A stretch of DNA of 64,000 nucleotides from Hyphomicrobiales bacterium (GTDB lineage: Bacteria > Pseudomonadota > Alphaproteobacteria > Rhizobiales > Aestuariivirgaceae), in assembly GCA_025359045.1 (NCBI GenBank), contig JANYHN010000010.1, positions 1 to 64,000 on the forward strand. The letters run 5' to 3'. Both the position numbers and the translations under genes were made by a program. The notes beneath the pieces are model-generated. The model had not been told where the DNA came from. It searched no databases and saw only the letters and a list, made by a program, of their open reading frames with translations. How positions within the stretch are numbered: position 1 is the first letter of the stretch; every line of letters begins with the position of its first letter. Of this stretch, positions 54,919 to 64,000 are shown piece after piece.

Positions 54919-56520
54919 ATGAAAACTTTTTTGAAAATTTCCGCAGCGCTTTGTCTGATCGGGTCGCAGCCATCCTATGCAGATCAAAACACACTGATTG
55001 TCCCTAAATTCGCCGAAGAGACAAAATCTTCTGGCCTACACAGCATCTATGCCGGTGAGTGGCAATATATGGTTGGCGGCGGTGTTGCCACGTTTGATTG
55101 CAGCGGTGATGGTTTTCCCGACATGTTGCTGGCAGGTGGTGAAAAACCTGCACATTTCTATGTCAACACATCAAAACAAGGCGGTTCATTGCATTTTATC
55201 CAACAAAAAAGCGGCCTAGAGCTTGACCATGTGACAGGCGCCTACCCCCTCGATATTGATAGCGACGGCATCATGGATGTTGTTTTGCTCCGCGTTGGCG
55301 AAAACATTGTGATGCGAGGCAAAGGCAATTGCAAATTTGAGCGCGCCAACGAAGTGTGGAATTTTGTCGGTGGTGATGCATGGTCGGTTGGATTTGCTGC
55401 CACTTTCGAACACGGCGCTGAGTGGCCAACCTTGGCGGTTGGAAACTACATCGACCGCAAACAGGAAGCCCTGCCTTGGGGCTCATGCACGGATAATTGG
55501 CTGCACCGCCCTGACGGCGCTGCCAATAAATTCGGGGCTCCCATTGCGCTGAAACCCAGCTTTTGCTCGCTTTCCATGATGTTCACCGACTGGAATAAAT
55601 CCGGCACGCCTTCGCTTCGGATTTCCAACGACCGTGAATATTATCAAGGTGGCCAAGAACAGCTTTGGCATGTTGAAGCGGGAAAAGAACCTTCACTTTA
55701 CACCGACAAAGACGGTTGGAAGTTTGTGCGCATCTGGGGCATGGGCATTGCGAGTTACGATTTGAACTTTGATGGCTATCCTGAATACTTCTTGTCCAGC
55801 ATGGCCGATAGCCGCTTACAAAGTCTGACTAAAATCGAAGCGGGTGTTCCACCTAAACCAGATTTCACCGAAGGTGCATTTCTCAAAGGCGTAACTGCGC
55901 ATCGGCCATATGCCGGGACCGACGAGCGCCCCAGCACAGGTTGGCACACGCAGTTTGAAGACGTAAACAATGATGGGATGGTTGATTTATTTATTGCCAA
56001 AGGCAATGTCGACCGGATGCCAGATTTCGCCCAGCGCGATCCCAATAATCTTTTGCTTCAGGGTGTAGATGGAAAGTTTATCGAAGTTGGCGACAAAGCA
56101 GGTATTGCCAGTTTTGCTACAGGACGTGGCGCAGCAGTGGTTGATTTCAATCTCGATGGAAAGCTTGATTTGGTTGTCGTTAACCGCCGCGAGAATGCAA
56201 AAGTTTGGCGCAATATATCCAAAGATTTAGGCCGTTGGCTTGAAGTCAAACTTGAACAACCGGCCCCCAATGTTGATGCCATTGGCGCATGGATCGAGAT
56301 CAAACAGGGAAACAAAATCGTACGCCGTGAAATGACATTGGGTGGTGGCCATGCCAGCGGTTCAATTGGCTGGCGACATTTTGGATTGGGTGCAAGCGCT
56401 GAAACAGAGCTGCGCGTCATTTGGCCAGATGGCAAGGTAGGCGAGTGGCAGAAATTAGCCGCCGATCAATTTTACATATTGAAAAGAGATAAAGCAGCGG
56501 TAGCTTGGAAGCCAAATTAG
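54919..56520 (+). CDS. CRTAC1-like FG-GAP/VCBS repeat protein with ASPIC/UnbV domain
   Basis: Secreted, probably calcium-binding beta-propeller protein. A signal peptide ([22 protein letters not shown]) is followed by FG-GAP repeats with Asp-rich calcium loops: [62 protein letters not shown] and [15 protein letters not shown]. The C-terminal ASPIC/UnbV domain has [11 protein letters not shown] and [17 protein letters not shown] at 54919 starts the signal peptide, one base after the haloperoxidase stop (533 residues); the track start at 54880 is too early. Export with the peroxidase is likely, role unknown. Confidence 0.87.
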   Translation: MKTFLKISAALCLIGSQPSYADQNTLIVPKFAEETKSSGLHSIYAGEWQYMVGGGVATFDCSGDGFPDMLLAGGEKPAHFYVNTSKQGGSLHFIQQKSGLELDHVTGAYPLDIDSDGIMDVVLLRVGENIVMRGKGNCKFERANEVWNFVGGDAWSVGFAATFEHGAEWPTLAVGNYIDRKQEALPWGSCTDNWLHRPDGAANKFGAPIALKPSFCSLSMMFTDWNKSGTPSLRISNDREYYQGGQEQLWHVEAGKEPSLYTDKDGWKFVRIWGMGIASYDLNFDGYPEYFLSSMADSRLQSLTKIEAGVPPKPDFTEGAFLKGVTAHRPYAGTDERPSTGWHTQFEDVNNDGMVDLFIAKGNVDRMPDFAQRDPNNLLLQGVDGKFIEVGDKAGIASFATGRGAAVVDFNLDGKLDLVVVNRRENAKVWRNISKDLGRWLEVKLEQPAPNVDAIGAWIEIKQGNKIVRREMTLGGGHASGSIGWRHFGLGASAETELRVIWPDGKVGEWQKLAADQFYILKRDKAAVAWKPN

Positions 56521-58646
56521 TTCCGCCGAACACCTTCTAGCAAATCCAATATACTACGCATCGCATCAAGCACATTTGTGCCAGGTCCAAAGATTGCCGA
56601 AACGCCAGACTGCAACAAGAATTCATAATCCCCGCGCGGCACAACGCCCCCGCACACCACAATAATATCGGCGTGGGCTTTGGCCTTAAGTGCTGCTGTC
56701 AGTTCGGGCAGCAAAGTCTTATGCCCTGCAGCGAGAGAAGAAACGCCGATAATTTGCACATTTTCCGCGATGGCCAAATCCGCCGCTTCTTGCGGTGTCT
56801 GAAACAAAGGCCCTGCCACAACTTCGAATCCTAAATCGCCAAAAGCCGATGCAATAATTTTTGCACCACGATCATGACCGTCTTGCCCCACCTTGGCGAT
56901 CAACATGCGTGGTGTGTGTTTCATTTTTGACGATACAGTCATCAGCCTTGCAGCCACCAGTTTGTATTCTGGATCATCTTTGTAAAGTTCACCATGAACA
57001 TGTTTCACCACTTCGGGCTTTGCCGAATGATTGCCAAATACGCGACGGAGAGCATCTGACATTTCTCCGACCGTCGCACGCGCTCGCGCTGCCTCTACAG
57101 CGAGTTCCAAAATATTGCCTTTACCTGATGTCGCCGCCGCTTCCATTGCCGCCAAGGTGTGTTCAACTGCTTCTGGATTGCGAGTCCGCTTAATCTTATC
57201 AAGTCGCTTGATTTGCCCATCCCGAACAGCGCGGTTATCAACTTCACGCGTTTCAATCTTGGCCTCTTCTTCAAGGCGATATCTGTTGACGCCCACAATC
57301 ACGTCTTCTCCCCTGTCGATGGCAGCTTGCTTGCGGGTTGCGGATTCTTCAATTTGGGATTTTGGCCAACCGGAAGCCACGGCCTTGGTCATGCCACCCA
57401 TTAATTCGATCTGCTCCATCAAAGTCCAAGCCTTGTCCGCCAGTTCTGTGGTGAGGCTTTCAACATAGTATGAACCTGCAAGGGGATCGACGACATCCGT
57501 AAGGCCGGTCTCATGCTGCAAGATGAGTTGAGTGTTACGGGCAATGCGCGATGAAAACGCGGTGGGCAACGCAATCGCTTCATCAAATGAATTGGTATGC
57601 AAACTTTGCGTTCCACCGAGCACAGCAGACATCGCTTCAAAAGCTGTGCGTACGATGTTATTGTAGGGGTCTTGCTCTTGCAGAGAAACACCCGAGGTTT
57701 GGCAATGAGTGCGAAGCATCAGCGAGTCGGCTTTCTGCGGATTAAATTCGGCCATAATGCGCGACCAAAGCTGGCGTGCGGCACGAAGCTTTGCAGCCTC
57801 CATAAAAAAATTCATGCCGATCGCAAAAAAGAACGAAAGCCTGCCCGCAAATGCATCGACATCCAAACCTTTAGCAATCGCAGCACGCACATATTCGCGG
57901 CCATCAGCCAGCGTGAAGGCCAGCTCTTGCACCAGTGTAGCGCCAGCCTCTTGCATATGATAACCGCTGATCGAAATCGAATTGAACTTCGGCATTTCAC
58001 GCGCCGTGTATTCAATGATATCCGCCACCAACCGCATCGATGGTTCTGGCGGATAGATGTAGGTGTTGCGTACAATGAATTCTTTCAGAATATCATTCTG
58101 TATAGTGCCAGATAGTTCAGAGCGTTTTACACCCTGCTCCTCTCCCACAACTATGAAGGACGCGAGGATTGGAATGACCGCGCCATTCATCGTCATAGAC
58201 ACCGACATTTCCGAAAGTGGAATTCCATCAAACAGAATTTTCATATCTTCAACGGAGTCAATGGCCACGCCAGCCTTGCCCACATCGCCAACCACGCGCG
58301 GATGATCTGAATCATAGCCCCGGTGCGTTGCAAGATCGAATGCAACTGAAAGCCCCTTTTGCCCCGCAGCCAAAGCTTTACGATAAAACGCATTGGACTC
58401 TTCAGCGGTCGAAAAACCTGCATATTGCCGGATCGTCCATTCACGCCCTGCATACATGGTGGCGCGCGCCCCACGTGTAAAGGGTGCAAAGCCCGGCAGT
58501 GTTTCCTGAATGCCCGCCACATCGGCACTTGTATAAAGCGGCTTAATATCAATGCCTTCAGGCGTATTTCGAATAAGCGTTGAAGGATCGGCCTTCAGTT
58601 CCTTCGTGGCCAATATCTCCCAATCTGAAAACGTGTTCTTGCTCAT
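56517..58646 (-). CDS. scpA: Methylmalonyl-CoA mutase
   Basis: Adenosylcobalamin enzyme that isomerises methylmalonyl-CoA to succinyl-CoA, the last step of propionate oxidation. The catalytic barrel has [26 protein letters not shown] and [12 protein letters not shown]. The C-terminal cobalamin domain carries [27 protein letters not shown] (DxHxxG base-off motif) and [16 protein letters not shown]. The single-chain 709-residue form is normal. Its start overlaps the pccA stop as ATGA. The methylmalonyl-CoA epimerase gene is not in the window. Confidence 0.96.
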   Translation of the reverse strand: MSKNTFSDWEILATKELKADPSTLIRNTPEGIDIKPLYTSADVAGIQETLPGFAPFTRGARATMYAGREWTIRQYAGFSTAEESNAFYRKALAAGQKGLSVAFDLATHRGYDSDHPRVVGDVGKAGVAIDSVEDMKILFDGIPLSEMSVSMTMNGAVIPILASFIVVGEEQGVKRSELSGTIQNDILKEFIVRNTYIYPPEPSMRLVADIIEYTAREMPKFNSISISGYHMQEAGATLVQELAFTLADGREYVRAAIAKGLDVDAFAGRLSFFFAIGMNFFMEAAKLRAARQLWSRIMAEFNPQKADSLMLRTHCQTSGVSLQEQDPYNNIVRTAFEAMSAVLGGTQSLHTNSFDEAIALPTAFSSRIARNTQLILQHETGLTDVVDPLAGSYYVESLTTELADKAWTLMEQIELMGGMTKAVASGWPKSQIEESATRKQAAIDRGEDVIVGVNRYRLEEEAKIETREVDNRAVRDGQIKRLDKIKRTRNPEAVEHTLAAMEAAATSGKGNILELAVEAARARATVGEMSDALRRVFGNHSAKPEVVKHVHGELYKDDPEYKLVAARLMTVSSKMKHTPRMLIAKVGQDGHDRGAKIIASAFGDLGFEVVAGPLFQTPQEAADLAIAENVQIIGVSSLAAGHKTLLPELTAALKAKAHADIIVVCGGVVPRGDYEFLLQSGVSAIFGPGTNVLDAMRSILDLLEGVRRN

Positions 58647-60652
58647 TCGAATTCCATGATGAGTTCATCGACACTTAAAATCGCGCCAACTTGCGCGGCA
58701 AGGCGTTTCACTTTTGCTTTTTTTTCAGCCTTCAAAACATTTTCCATCTTCATCGCTTCAACCATAGCAAGGGATTGCCCAGCTTCCACCACATCACCCA
58801 CGCTCACATAAAGCGCACGCAATAGTCCAGGCATCGGACACAACAAAAGCTTGGATGTATCTTTTGGCTTTTTGACAGGCATAAGTTTGGCGAGTTCGGC
58901 AATGCGCGGCGTATAAACTTTGACCGTCAAATCTGCACCACCAAACCGCAGACGGTAGCCTTTTGAAGTGAAATCAATTTTACAGCGCGTTAACCCATCA
59001 GCAAATGCAAATTCACCCAGCGTCTGACCCGGCGTCCAATTATGTTCAATTTGATTGATGGGGCCATTATCAACCCGCACCTGCGAGCCGCCATCCACTG
59101 GCAATATGACTGCTTTAAAGCTTCGGTTTGGAAACACCACAACCCATTCAAAACCAATCCGACGTTTGTGATTATCAAGCACACCCGAATGTTTCGCCGC
59201 CCTTGTCTCCGTTTCGAAATGCACGGAAACGGCAATTGCCGCGAGCCGTCCATATTCATCATTACTGAGTTCAACGCCGTGAAAGCCATCCGCAAATTCC
59301 TCTGCAATAAAAGCTGTCGTAATCTCGCCGGAACGAAAGCGCCTATTTCTCATCACAGCAGAAAGAAATGGCAAATTGTTCGCAACGCCTTCCACTCCAA
59401 ACTCATCGAGAGCAAGGCCCATCGCATCAATCGCCTTTTCGCGTGTCTCGCCCCGTGTGCAAAGTTTAGCAATCAGCGGGTCATAGTGAATAGAAATTTC
59501 ACCACCTTCATAAACACCCGTATCATTTCGAACTAACGTACCGTCGCCATTATCGCCATTACCTGGCGGTTTGTACCGCGTCAGGCGACCAATAGAAGGC
59601 AGAAAATTACGATATGGATCTTCAGCGTAAAGCCGTGACTCAATGGCCCAACCATTCAGTTTTATATCACTTTGTTTCAGACCCAGTTTTTCACCAGCCG
59701 CAACACGGATCATTTTTTCAACAATGTCGATACCTGTGACCAATTCCGTGACAGGATGTTCGACTTGCAGGCGCGTGTTCATCTCAAGGAAATAGAAATT
59801 GCGCTCACCATCCACAATAAACTCAACTGTACCCGCCGATGTGTAACCGACGGATTTGGCCAGTGCGACAGCCTGCTCGCCCATCGCCTTTCGTGTGGCA
59901 TCATCCAAGAATGGCGATGGCGCTTCCTCGATCACTTTTTGATTGCGCCGTTGGATGGAACATTCACGCTCCCCTAGGTAAACCATGTTGCCGTGCGCAT
60001 CGCCTAGAACTTGAATTTCGATATGCCGCGGCTGAGCAACGAACTTCTCAATGAAAATCCGGTCATCACCAAACGACGATTTGGCCTCGCTCTTTGAGAG
60101 CGCAAAACCTTCCTTGGCTTCGACGTCATTCCAAGCAACACGCATGCCCTTGCCACCCCCACCAGCAGAAGCTTTTATCATGACGGGATAGCCAATCTCA
60201 GCGGCAATTTTCGCTGCATGCGCCTCACCATCAATCAGACCCATGAAACCAGGCACTATGCTGACACCCGCCGCCGCCGCAAGTTTCTTTGAAGTTATTT
60301 TATCGCCCATCGCCTCAATGGCTTTTACGGGCGGGCCGATGAAAGTAACTTTGGATTTCTCCAAAGCCTCAGCAAACTTGGCATTCTCAGATAAAAACCC
60401 ATAACCCGGATGCACAGCTTCTGCGCCCGTCTGCCGCACAGCCTTCAAAATATTTTCAATAACCAGATAAGATTGGCTCGAAGGTGCTGGCCCAATATAA
60501 ACCGCCTCATCCGCCAACTTTACATGCAGCGCATCACGGTCAGCATCCGAATAAACAGCAACCGTCTTGATGCCCATCAACTCTGCCGTCTTGATAATCC
60601 GACAAGCGATCTCACCACGATTGGCGATGAGGATTTTTTTAAACATTCTCAT
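58643..60652 (-). CDS. pccA: Propionyl-CoA carboxylase alpha (biotin) subunit
   Basis: Carries biotin carboxylase and carboxyl-carrier functions. The N-terminus [17 protein letters not shown] and the ATP-grasp segment [12 protein letters not shown] are followed by [14 protein letters not shown] and the biotin site [14 protein letters not shown] near the C-terminus, giving biotinyl-Lys. 669 residues. ATG at 60652 overlaps the pccB stop as ATGA. It converts propionyl-CoA to methylmalonyl-CoA together with PccB. Confidence 0.95.
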   Translation of the reverse strand: MRMFKKILIANRGEIACRIIKTAELMGIKTVAVYSDADRDALHVKLADEAVYIGPAPSSQSYLVIENILKAVRQTGAEAVHPGYGFLSENAKFAEALEKSKVTFIGPPVKAIEAMGDKITSKKLAAAAGVSIVPGFMGLIDGEAHAAKIAAEIGYPVMIKASAGGGGKGMRVAWNDVEAKEGFALSKSEAKSSFGDDRIFIEKFVAQPRHIEIQVLGDAHGNMVYLGERECSIQRRNQKVIEEAPSPFLDDATRKAMGEQAVALAKSVGYTSAGTVEFIVDGERNFYFLEMNTRLQVEHPVTELVTGIDIVEKMIRVAAGEKLGLKQSDIKLNGWAIESRLYAEDPYRNFLPSIGRLTRYKPPGNGDNGDGTLVRNDTGVYEGGEISIHYDPLIAKLCTRGETREKAIDAMGLALDEFGVEGVANNLPFLSAVMRNRRFRSGEITTAFIAEEFADGFHGVELSNDEYGRLAAIAVSVHFETETRAAKHSGVLDNHKRRIGFEWVVVFPNRSFKAVILPVDGGSQVRVDNGPINQIEHNWTPGQTLGEFAFADGLTRCKIDFTSKGYRLRFGGADLTVKVYTPRIAELAKLMPVKKPKDTSKLLLCPMPGLLRALYVSVGDVVEAGQSLAMVEAMKMENVLKAEKKAKVKRLAAQVGAILSVDELIMEFE

Positions 60653-62181
60653 AGCGGCATCGTATCGTGCTTCTTCGGAAGCGTTTGCATTTTCTTATTT
60701 CGCAATGAAGCAAAAGCCCGCGCGATGCGTTTGCGCGAGGTATTGGGCATAATCACATCGTCGATAAAGCCGCGCTCTGCCGCCACAAACGGATTCGCAA
60801 AACGATCTTCATAATCCTTGGTACGCGCTGCAATTTTATCTCTATCGCCCAGCTCTGAACGATAAATAATTTCCGTCGCCCCCTTGGCTCCCATCACCGC
60901 AATTTCTGCTGTTGGCCAAGCATAGTTCACGTCTGCACCAATATGCTTGGATGCCATCACATCATAAGCTCCGCCATAAGCCTTGCGCGTGATCAAAGTG
61001 ACCATGGGCACAGTCGCTTGGGCAAAAGCAAACAAAAGTTTGGCACCTTGTTTGATAACACCGCCATATTCCTGCGCTGTGCCGGGTAAAAACCCAGGCA
61101 CATCAACCAGTGTTAAAAGCGGGATATTAAATGCATCACAAAAGCGCACAAACCGCGCAGCCTTGCGTGAGGAGTCTATATCCAACACACCTGCCAAAAC
61201 CTGCGGTTGATTGGCCACAACACCAATGCTTTGACCCTCGATGCGAATAAAACCAGTGATAATGTTACGCGCAAAGGCTGCTTGGATTTCGAAAAAATCA
61301 CTTTCATCCGCCAGCGCCAAAACCAATTCCTTCATGTCGTAGGGTTTGGTGGCACTATCAGGAATTAAGGTATCAAGCTTCATTTCCAATCTGTCGGGTT
61401 CGTCATGGAATGGACGCGTCGGCAATTTCTCGGAATTGCTCAGCGGCAAAAAATCAAATAATCGCCGCACTTGTTCAAGTGTTTCAATATCATTGTCATA
61501 AGCGCCATCTGCCACAGAAGATTTTTGCGTGTGCGTCGTCGCCCCACCCAATTCCTCAGCAGTGACCACTTCATTGGTGACGGTTTTCACGACGTCAGGG
61601 CCAGTCACAAACATATATGACGTGTCACGAACCATAAAAATAAAATCAGTCATGGCCGGTGAATAAACAGCCCCCCCAGCACAAGGCCCCATAATCACAG
61701 AGATTTGTGGGATAACGCCTGAAACCTCAGCATTGCGGCGAAATACTTCGGCATAACCAGCGAGCGAATCCACACCTTCCTGAATGCGCGCACCTCCGGA
61801 ATCATTCAGCCCAATAATCGGCGCGCCAGATTTCACCGCCAAATCCATAATCTTGCAAATCTTGCGGGCATGGGTTTCGGAAAGTGAGCCACCAAGCACT
61901 GTGAAGTCCTGCGCAAAAACATAAACGATTCGGCCATTAATGGTGCCCCAGCCAGTCACCACGCCATCGCCAGCAATCTTCTGCTTTTCCATCCCAAATT
62001 CGGTGGAGCGATGCGTTACAAATACATCATACTCCTCAAATGAGCCTTCATCGAGTAAAACTTCGATTCGTTCCCGTGCCGTCAACTTTCCCTTGGCGTG
62101 CTGGGCATCAATGCGCAGCTGACCACCACCGAGATAAGCCTGGGCCCGGCGCGCATCCAGCTTTTCAAGAATTTCATGCAT
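60649..62181 (-). CDS. pccB: Propionyl-CoA carboxylase beta (carboxyltransferase) subunit
   Basis: Acyl-CoA carboxyltransferase partner of PccA. The crotonase-like double domain shows [74 protein letters not shown] and [32 protein letters not shown], all hallmark motifs. The 510-residue length is normal. First gene of the pccB-pccA-scpA coupled operon. Confidence 0.95.
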   Translation of the reverse strand: MHEILEKLDARRAQAYLGGGQLRIDAQHAKGKLTARERIEVLLDEGSFEEYDVFVTHRSTEFGMEKQKIAGDGVVTGWGTINGRIVYVFAQDFTVLGGSLSETHARKICKIMDLAVKSGAPIIGLNDSGGARIQEGVDSLAGYAEVFRRNAEVSGVIPQISVIMGPCAGGAVYSPAMTDFIFMVRDTSYMFVTGPDVVKTVTNEVVTAEELGGATTHTQKSSVADGAYDNDIETLEQVRRLFDFLPLSNSEKLPTRPFHDEPDRLEMKLDTLIPDSATKPYDMKELVLALADESDFFEIQAAFARNIITGFIRIEGQSIGVVANQPQVLAGVLDIDSSRKAARFVRFCDAFNIPLLTLVDVPGFLPGTAQEYGGVIKQGAKLLFAFAQATVPMVTLITRKAYGGAYDVMASKHIGADVNYAWPTAEIAVMGAKGATEIIYRSELGDRDKIAARTKDYEDRFANPFVAAERGFIDDVIMPNTSRKRIARAFASLRNKKMQTLPKKHDTMPL

Positions 62182-62282
62182 AAATTGCAGGTTCCCGGAT
62201 CAATTAGTCGACACGTCATAATTGCCGTTTATTCGAAAAGGTGCAATGGTTTAAGAATGTTTGTTTCAAAGGCAAATCACTT

Positions 62283-64000
62283 ATGACACTCGAGCAATTT
62301 CTGGTCAGCGGACTGGTTTACCTCACGGCAGCAGTAATATCAGCACTCGTCGCCAGAAGACTCAAACTCGGTTCGGTTTTAGGATTTTTGGTAGCTGGCG
62401 CACTGATTGGCCCCTCGGCTTTCAATCTTGTCGGTGACAATGGTGAAACAGTAAAGCAATTCGCAGAATTCGGCGTGATCATGATGTTGTTTCTGATTGG
62501 CTTGGAGTTGGAACCATCGAAACTTTGGGCCTTGCGCAAACAAATCTTTGGCCTTGGCGCATTACAGGTTGTCGGTGTGTCGACCGTCTTGGGCCTTGCC
62601 GCAATGTTGGTAGCTCGCGATTGGCGGGAAGGACTAGTGATTGGTATCATTCTATCCATGTCTTCAACAGCAATCATTTTACAAAGCCTGGAGGAACGCG
62701 GGGTTCTTAAAACACCTGTCGGCCAATCGATCTTCTCTGTTTTGCTATTCCAAGATATTTCGGTTATCCCCATTCTTGCAATATTTCCGCTATTGGCAGT
62801 AGCAGCACCACTAGAAGCGAACGCTTCATCTTCGTTGATCGCTCAATTCCCGGCTTGGCTGAAAGCCATAAGCATTATAGTTGCGGTGGGCTCAGTTGCA
62901 CTCGGTGGACGATATCTGACGCGTCCACTTTTCCGAATTGTTGCCGATACAGGTGCAAGGGAAATTTTTGTCGCAACAGCATTGTTACTGGTTGTTGCGA
63001 TTACCCTTGTCATGGAAATGGTTGGGTTATCGGCGGCTCTTGGCACATTTTTGGCCGGCGTTGTACTGGCGGACAGTGAATACCGCCACGAGCTTGAGAT
63101 GGATCTGCAGCCCTTCAAAGGTTTGCTACTTGCCATATTTTTTATCGCTGTGGGCGCAGGTGTGGATTTTAAGCTGATAACATCAGCCCCTTTATTGATG
63201 GTTCTTGGCCTCCTTGCTTTTTTAATATTAAAATTGATGACACATGTTCTGCTCGCACTCAGCTTCGGTATGACAAATGCTGATACATCGAGATTCTCAA
63301 TTTCACTCGCCCAAGGTAGCGAATTTGGGTTTGTACTTATTGGAATAGCACTTGGTCTAAATCTACTATCAGTAAATATCGCTGGTCTGCTGACAGCTAT
63401 CATTGCACTCTCCATGGCCACAGCAGCTTTACTCATGATGGTCGACGATAAATTTATCCAACCATGGCTTGGTGAAAGAAAACAAGACCGAGAAGCAGAC
63501 GTTATAACCCATAATGGTGTCGACGCAATCATCGCAGGGCACGGGCGCTTTGGCATGACGATTGGTCGTGTGCTTACCGCCCAAGGTTTGAAAACAACAC
63601 TCCTCGATCATGACTCAAGCCAAGTTGATGCATTGCGTAAATTTGGGTTCAAGGTCTTCTATGGTGACGCACTTCGGACTGATCTCTTAGAAGCAGCTGG
63701 GGCTAAAGAAGCAAAAATCATGGTGATTGCGATTGACGACCGTGAAAAAATAACTGAGCTCGTCAAAGTAGCTCAGCTTAACTTCCCTAAATTGCAGCTT
63801 TTGGTTCGCGCCTACGATCGATCACATGCCGGTGAGCTTTTGAAAATTGGCGTTAAATATGTTTATCGCGAGGTTTTTGGTTCATCAATGAACCTGGCCA
63901 AAGACGCGCTTGTGGCTTTGGGACAAACCGAAAAAGATGCGATCTCGGTCGTTAAGCGCTTTTCTGAACACGACGAAAAATTCTTACGCAAATCAGTGGC
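62283..64000 (+). CDS. KefB/KefC-type cation:proton antiporter (CPA2), partial
   Basis: Inner-membrane monovalent cation/proton antiporter. The frame from ATG 62283 (MTLEQFLVSGLVYLTAA) is open to the window end and is therefore absent from the track. It starts with LKLGSVLGFLVAGALIGPS and FGVIMMLFLIGLELEPSKLW, hallmarks of CPA2, then about twelve helices. A C-terminal RCK/TrkA-N domain follows with the nucleotide motif AIIAGHGRFGMTIGRVLTAQ and RAYDRSHAGELLKIG. KefB/KefC-like is favoured over KefA. Glutathione gating as in KefB/KefC is plausible given gor, but this is inference. Confidence 0.92.
   Translation, partial: MTLEQFLVSGLVYLTAAVISALVARRLKLGSVLGFLVAGALIGPSAFNLVGDNGETVKQFAEFGVIMMLFLIGLELEPSKLWALRKQIFGLGALQVVGVSTVLGLAAMLVARDWREGLVIGIILSMSSTAIILQSLEERGVLKTPVGQSIFSVLLFQDISVIPILAIFPLLAVAAPLEANASSSLIAQFPAWLKAISIIVAVGSVALGGRYLTRPLFRIVADTGAREIFVATALLLVVAITLVMEMVGLSAALGTFLAGVVLADSEYRHELEMDLQPFKGLLLAIFFIAVGAGVDFKLITSAPLLMVLGLLAFLILKLMTHVLLALSFGMTNADTSRFSISLAQGSEFGFVLIGIALGLNLLSVNIAGLLTAIIALSMATAALLMMVDDKFIQPWLGERKQDREADVITHNGVDAIIAGHGRFGMTIGRVLTAQGLKTTLLDHDSSQVDALRKFGFKVFYGDALRTDLLEAAGAKEAKIMVIAIDDREKITELVKVAQLNFPKLQLLVRAYDRSHAGELLKIGVKYVYREVFGSSMNLAKDALVALGQTEKDAISVVKRFSEHDEKFLRKSV

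Overview
The window is chromosomal DNA of an alphaproteobacterium, most likely of the order Hyphomicrobiales (Rhizobiales). The evidence is gene order (comEC-gltX-gltA / fabZ-bamA-rseP-cdsA-uppS-frr-pyrH-tsf-rpsB; yajC-secD-secF followed by NDUFAF3- and NDUFAF6-like genes; rluC-ATP12) and protein character. Base composition looks near 50% GC by eye (not counted), lower than most members of that order. About 50 genuine protein genes, two tRNAs and several pseudogenes or gene remnants can be supported; most other lines of the ORF track are shadows.

Layout. 1-860: the start of tuf (EF-Tu) with tRNA-Gly and tRNA-Tyr upstream of it on the minus strand. 950-4264: coaD, a LysE-type exporter and comEC. 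4307-7092: gltX and gltA. 7166-17073: the housekeeping block fabZ, bamA, rseP, cdsA, uppS, frr, pyrH, tsf, rpsB, broken by a DUF805 protein and one small unknown. The lpxD and lpxA-lpxI-lpxB genes that normally sit inside this block are absent from it. 17074-20261: an accessory patch with a FitAB-type toxin-antitoxin pair, a truncated YjbR/MmcQ gene end, an unknown membrane protein and a REP-associated (RAYT, IS200-like) transposase with its characteristic repeats. 20397-27913: a GNAT-like acyltransferase, DUF2339 membrane protein, lipB, a beta-class GST, rimO and small proteins. 27998-33785: ATP12 chaperone, rluC, crcB, corA, trmFO, and NDUFAF6- and NDUFAF3-like assembly factors that run into secF-secD-yajC (to 36795).

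36922-43846: DUF815 ATPase, an ECF sigma/anti-sigma pair, a clearly decayed sthA pseudogene, then gor-rpiA-gabD as a translationally coupled operon and gph. 43824-53619: an esterase and a GH3 glycosidase, then a sugar module (XylF/XylH/XylG-like ABC transporter, two TIM-barrel isomerases including an IolE-like one, and a divergent ROK regulator). 53616-56520: a vanadium-dependent haloperoxidase and a CRTAC1-like FG-GAP protein, coupled to the ROK gene. 56517-62181: pccB-pccA-scpA, the propionyl-CoA to succinyl-CoA route. 62283-end: a KefC-type cation/proton antiporter that runs off the window.

The genes describe an aerobic heterotroph with a TCA cycle (gltA), lipoylation (lipB), propionate oxidation, sugar or polyol uptake and glutathione redox chemistry. 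The points most worth checking are the selective absence of lpx genes from an otherwise intact syntenic block, the sthA pseudogene, the RAYT island with gene fragments next to its repeats, and the ROK-haloperoxidase-CRTAC1 gene string.
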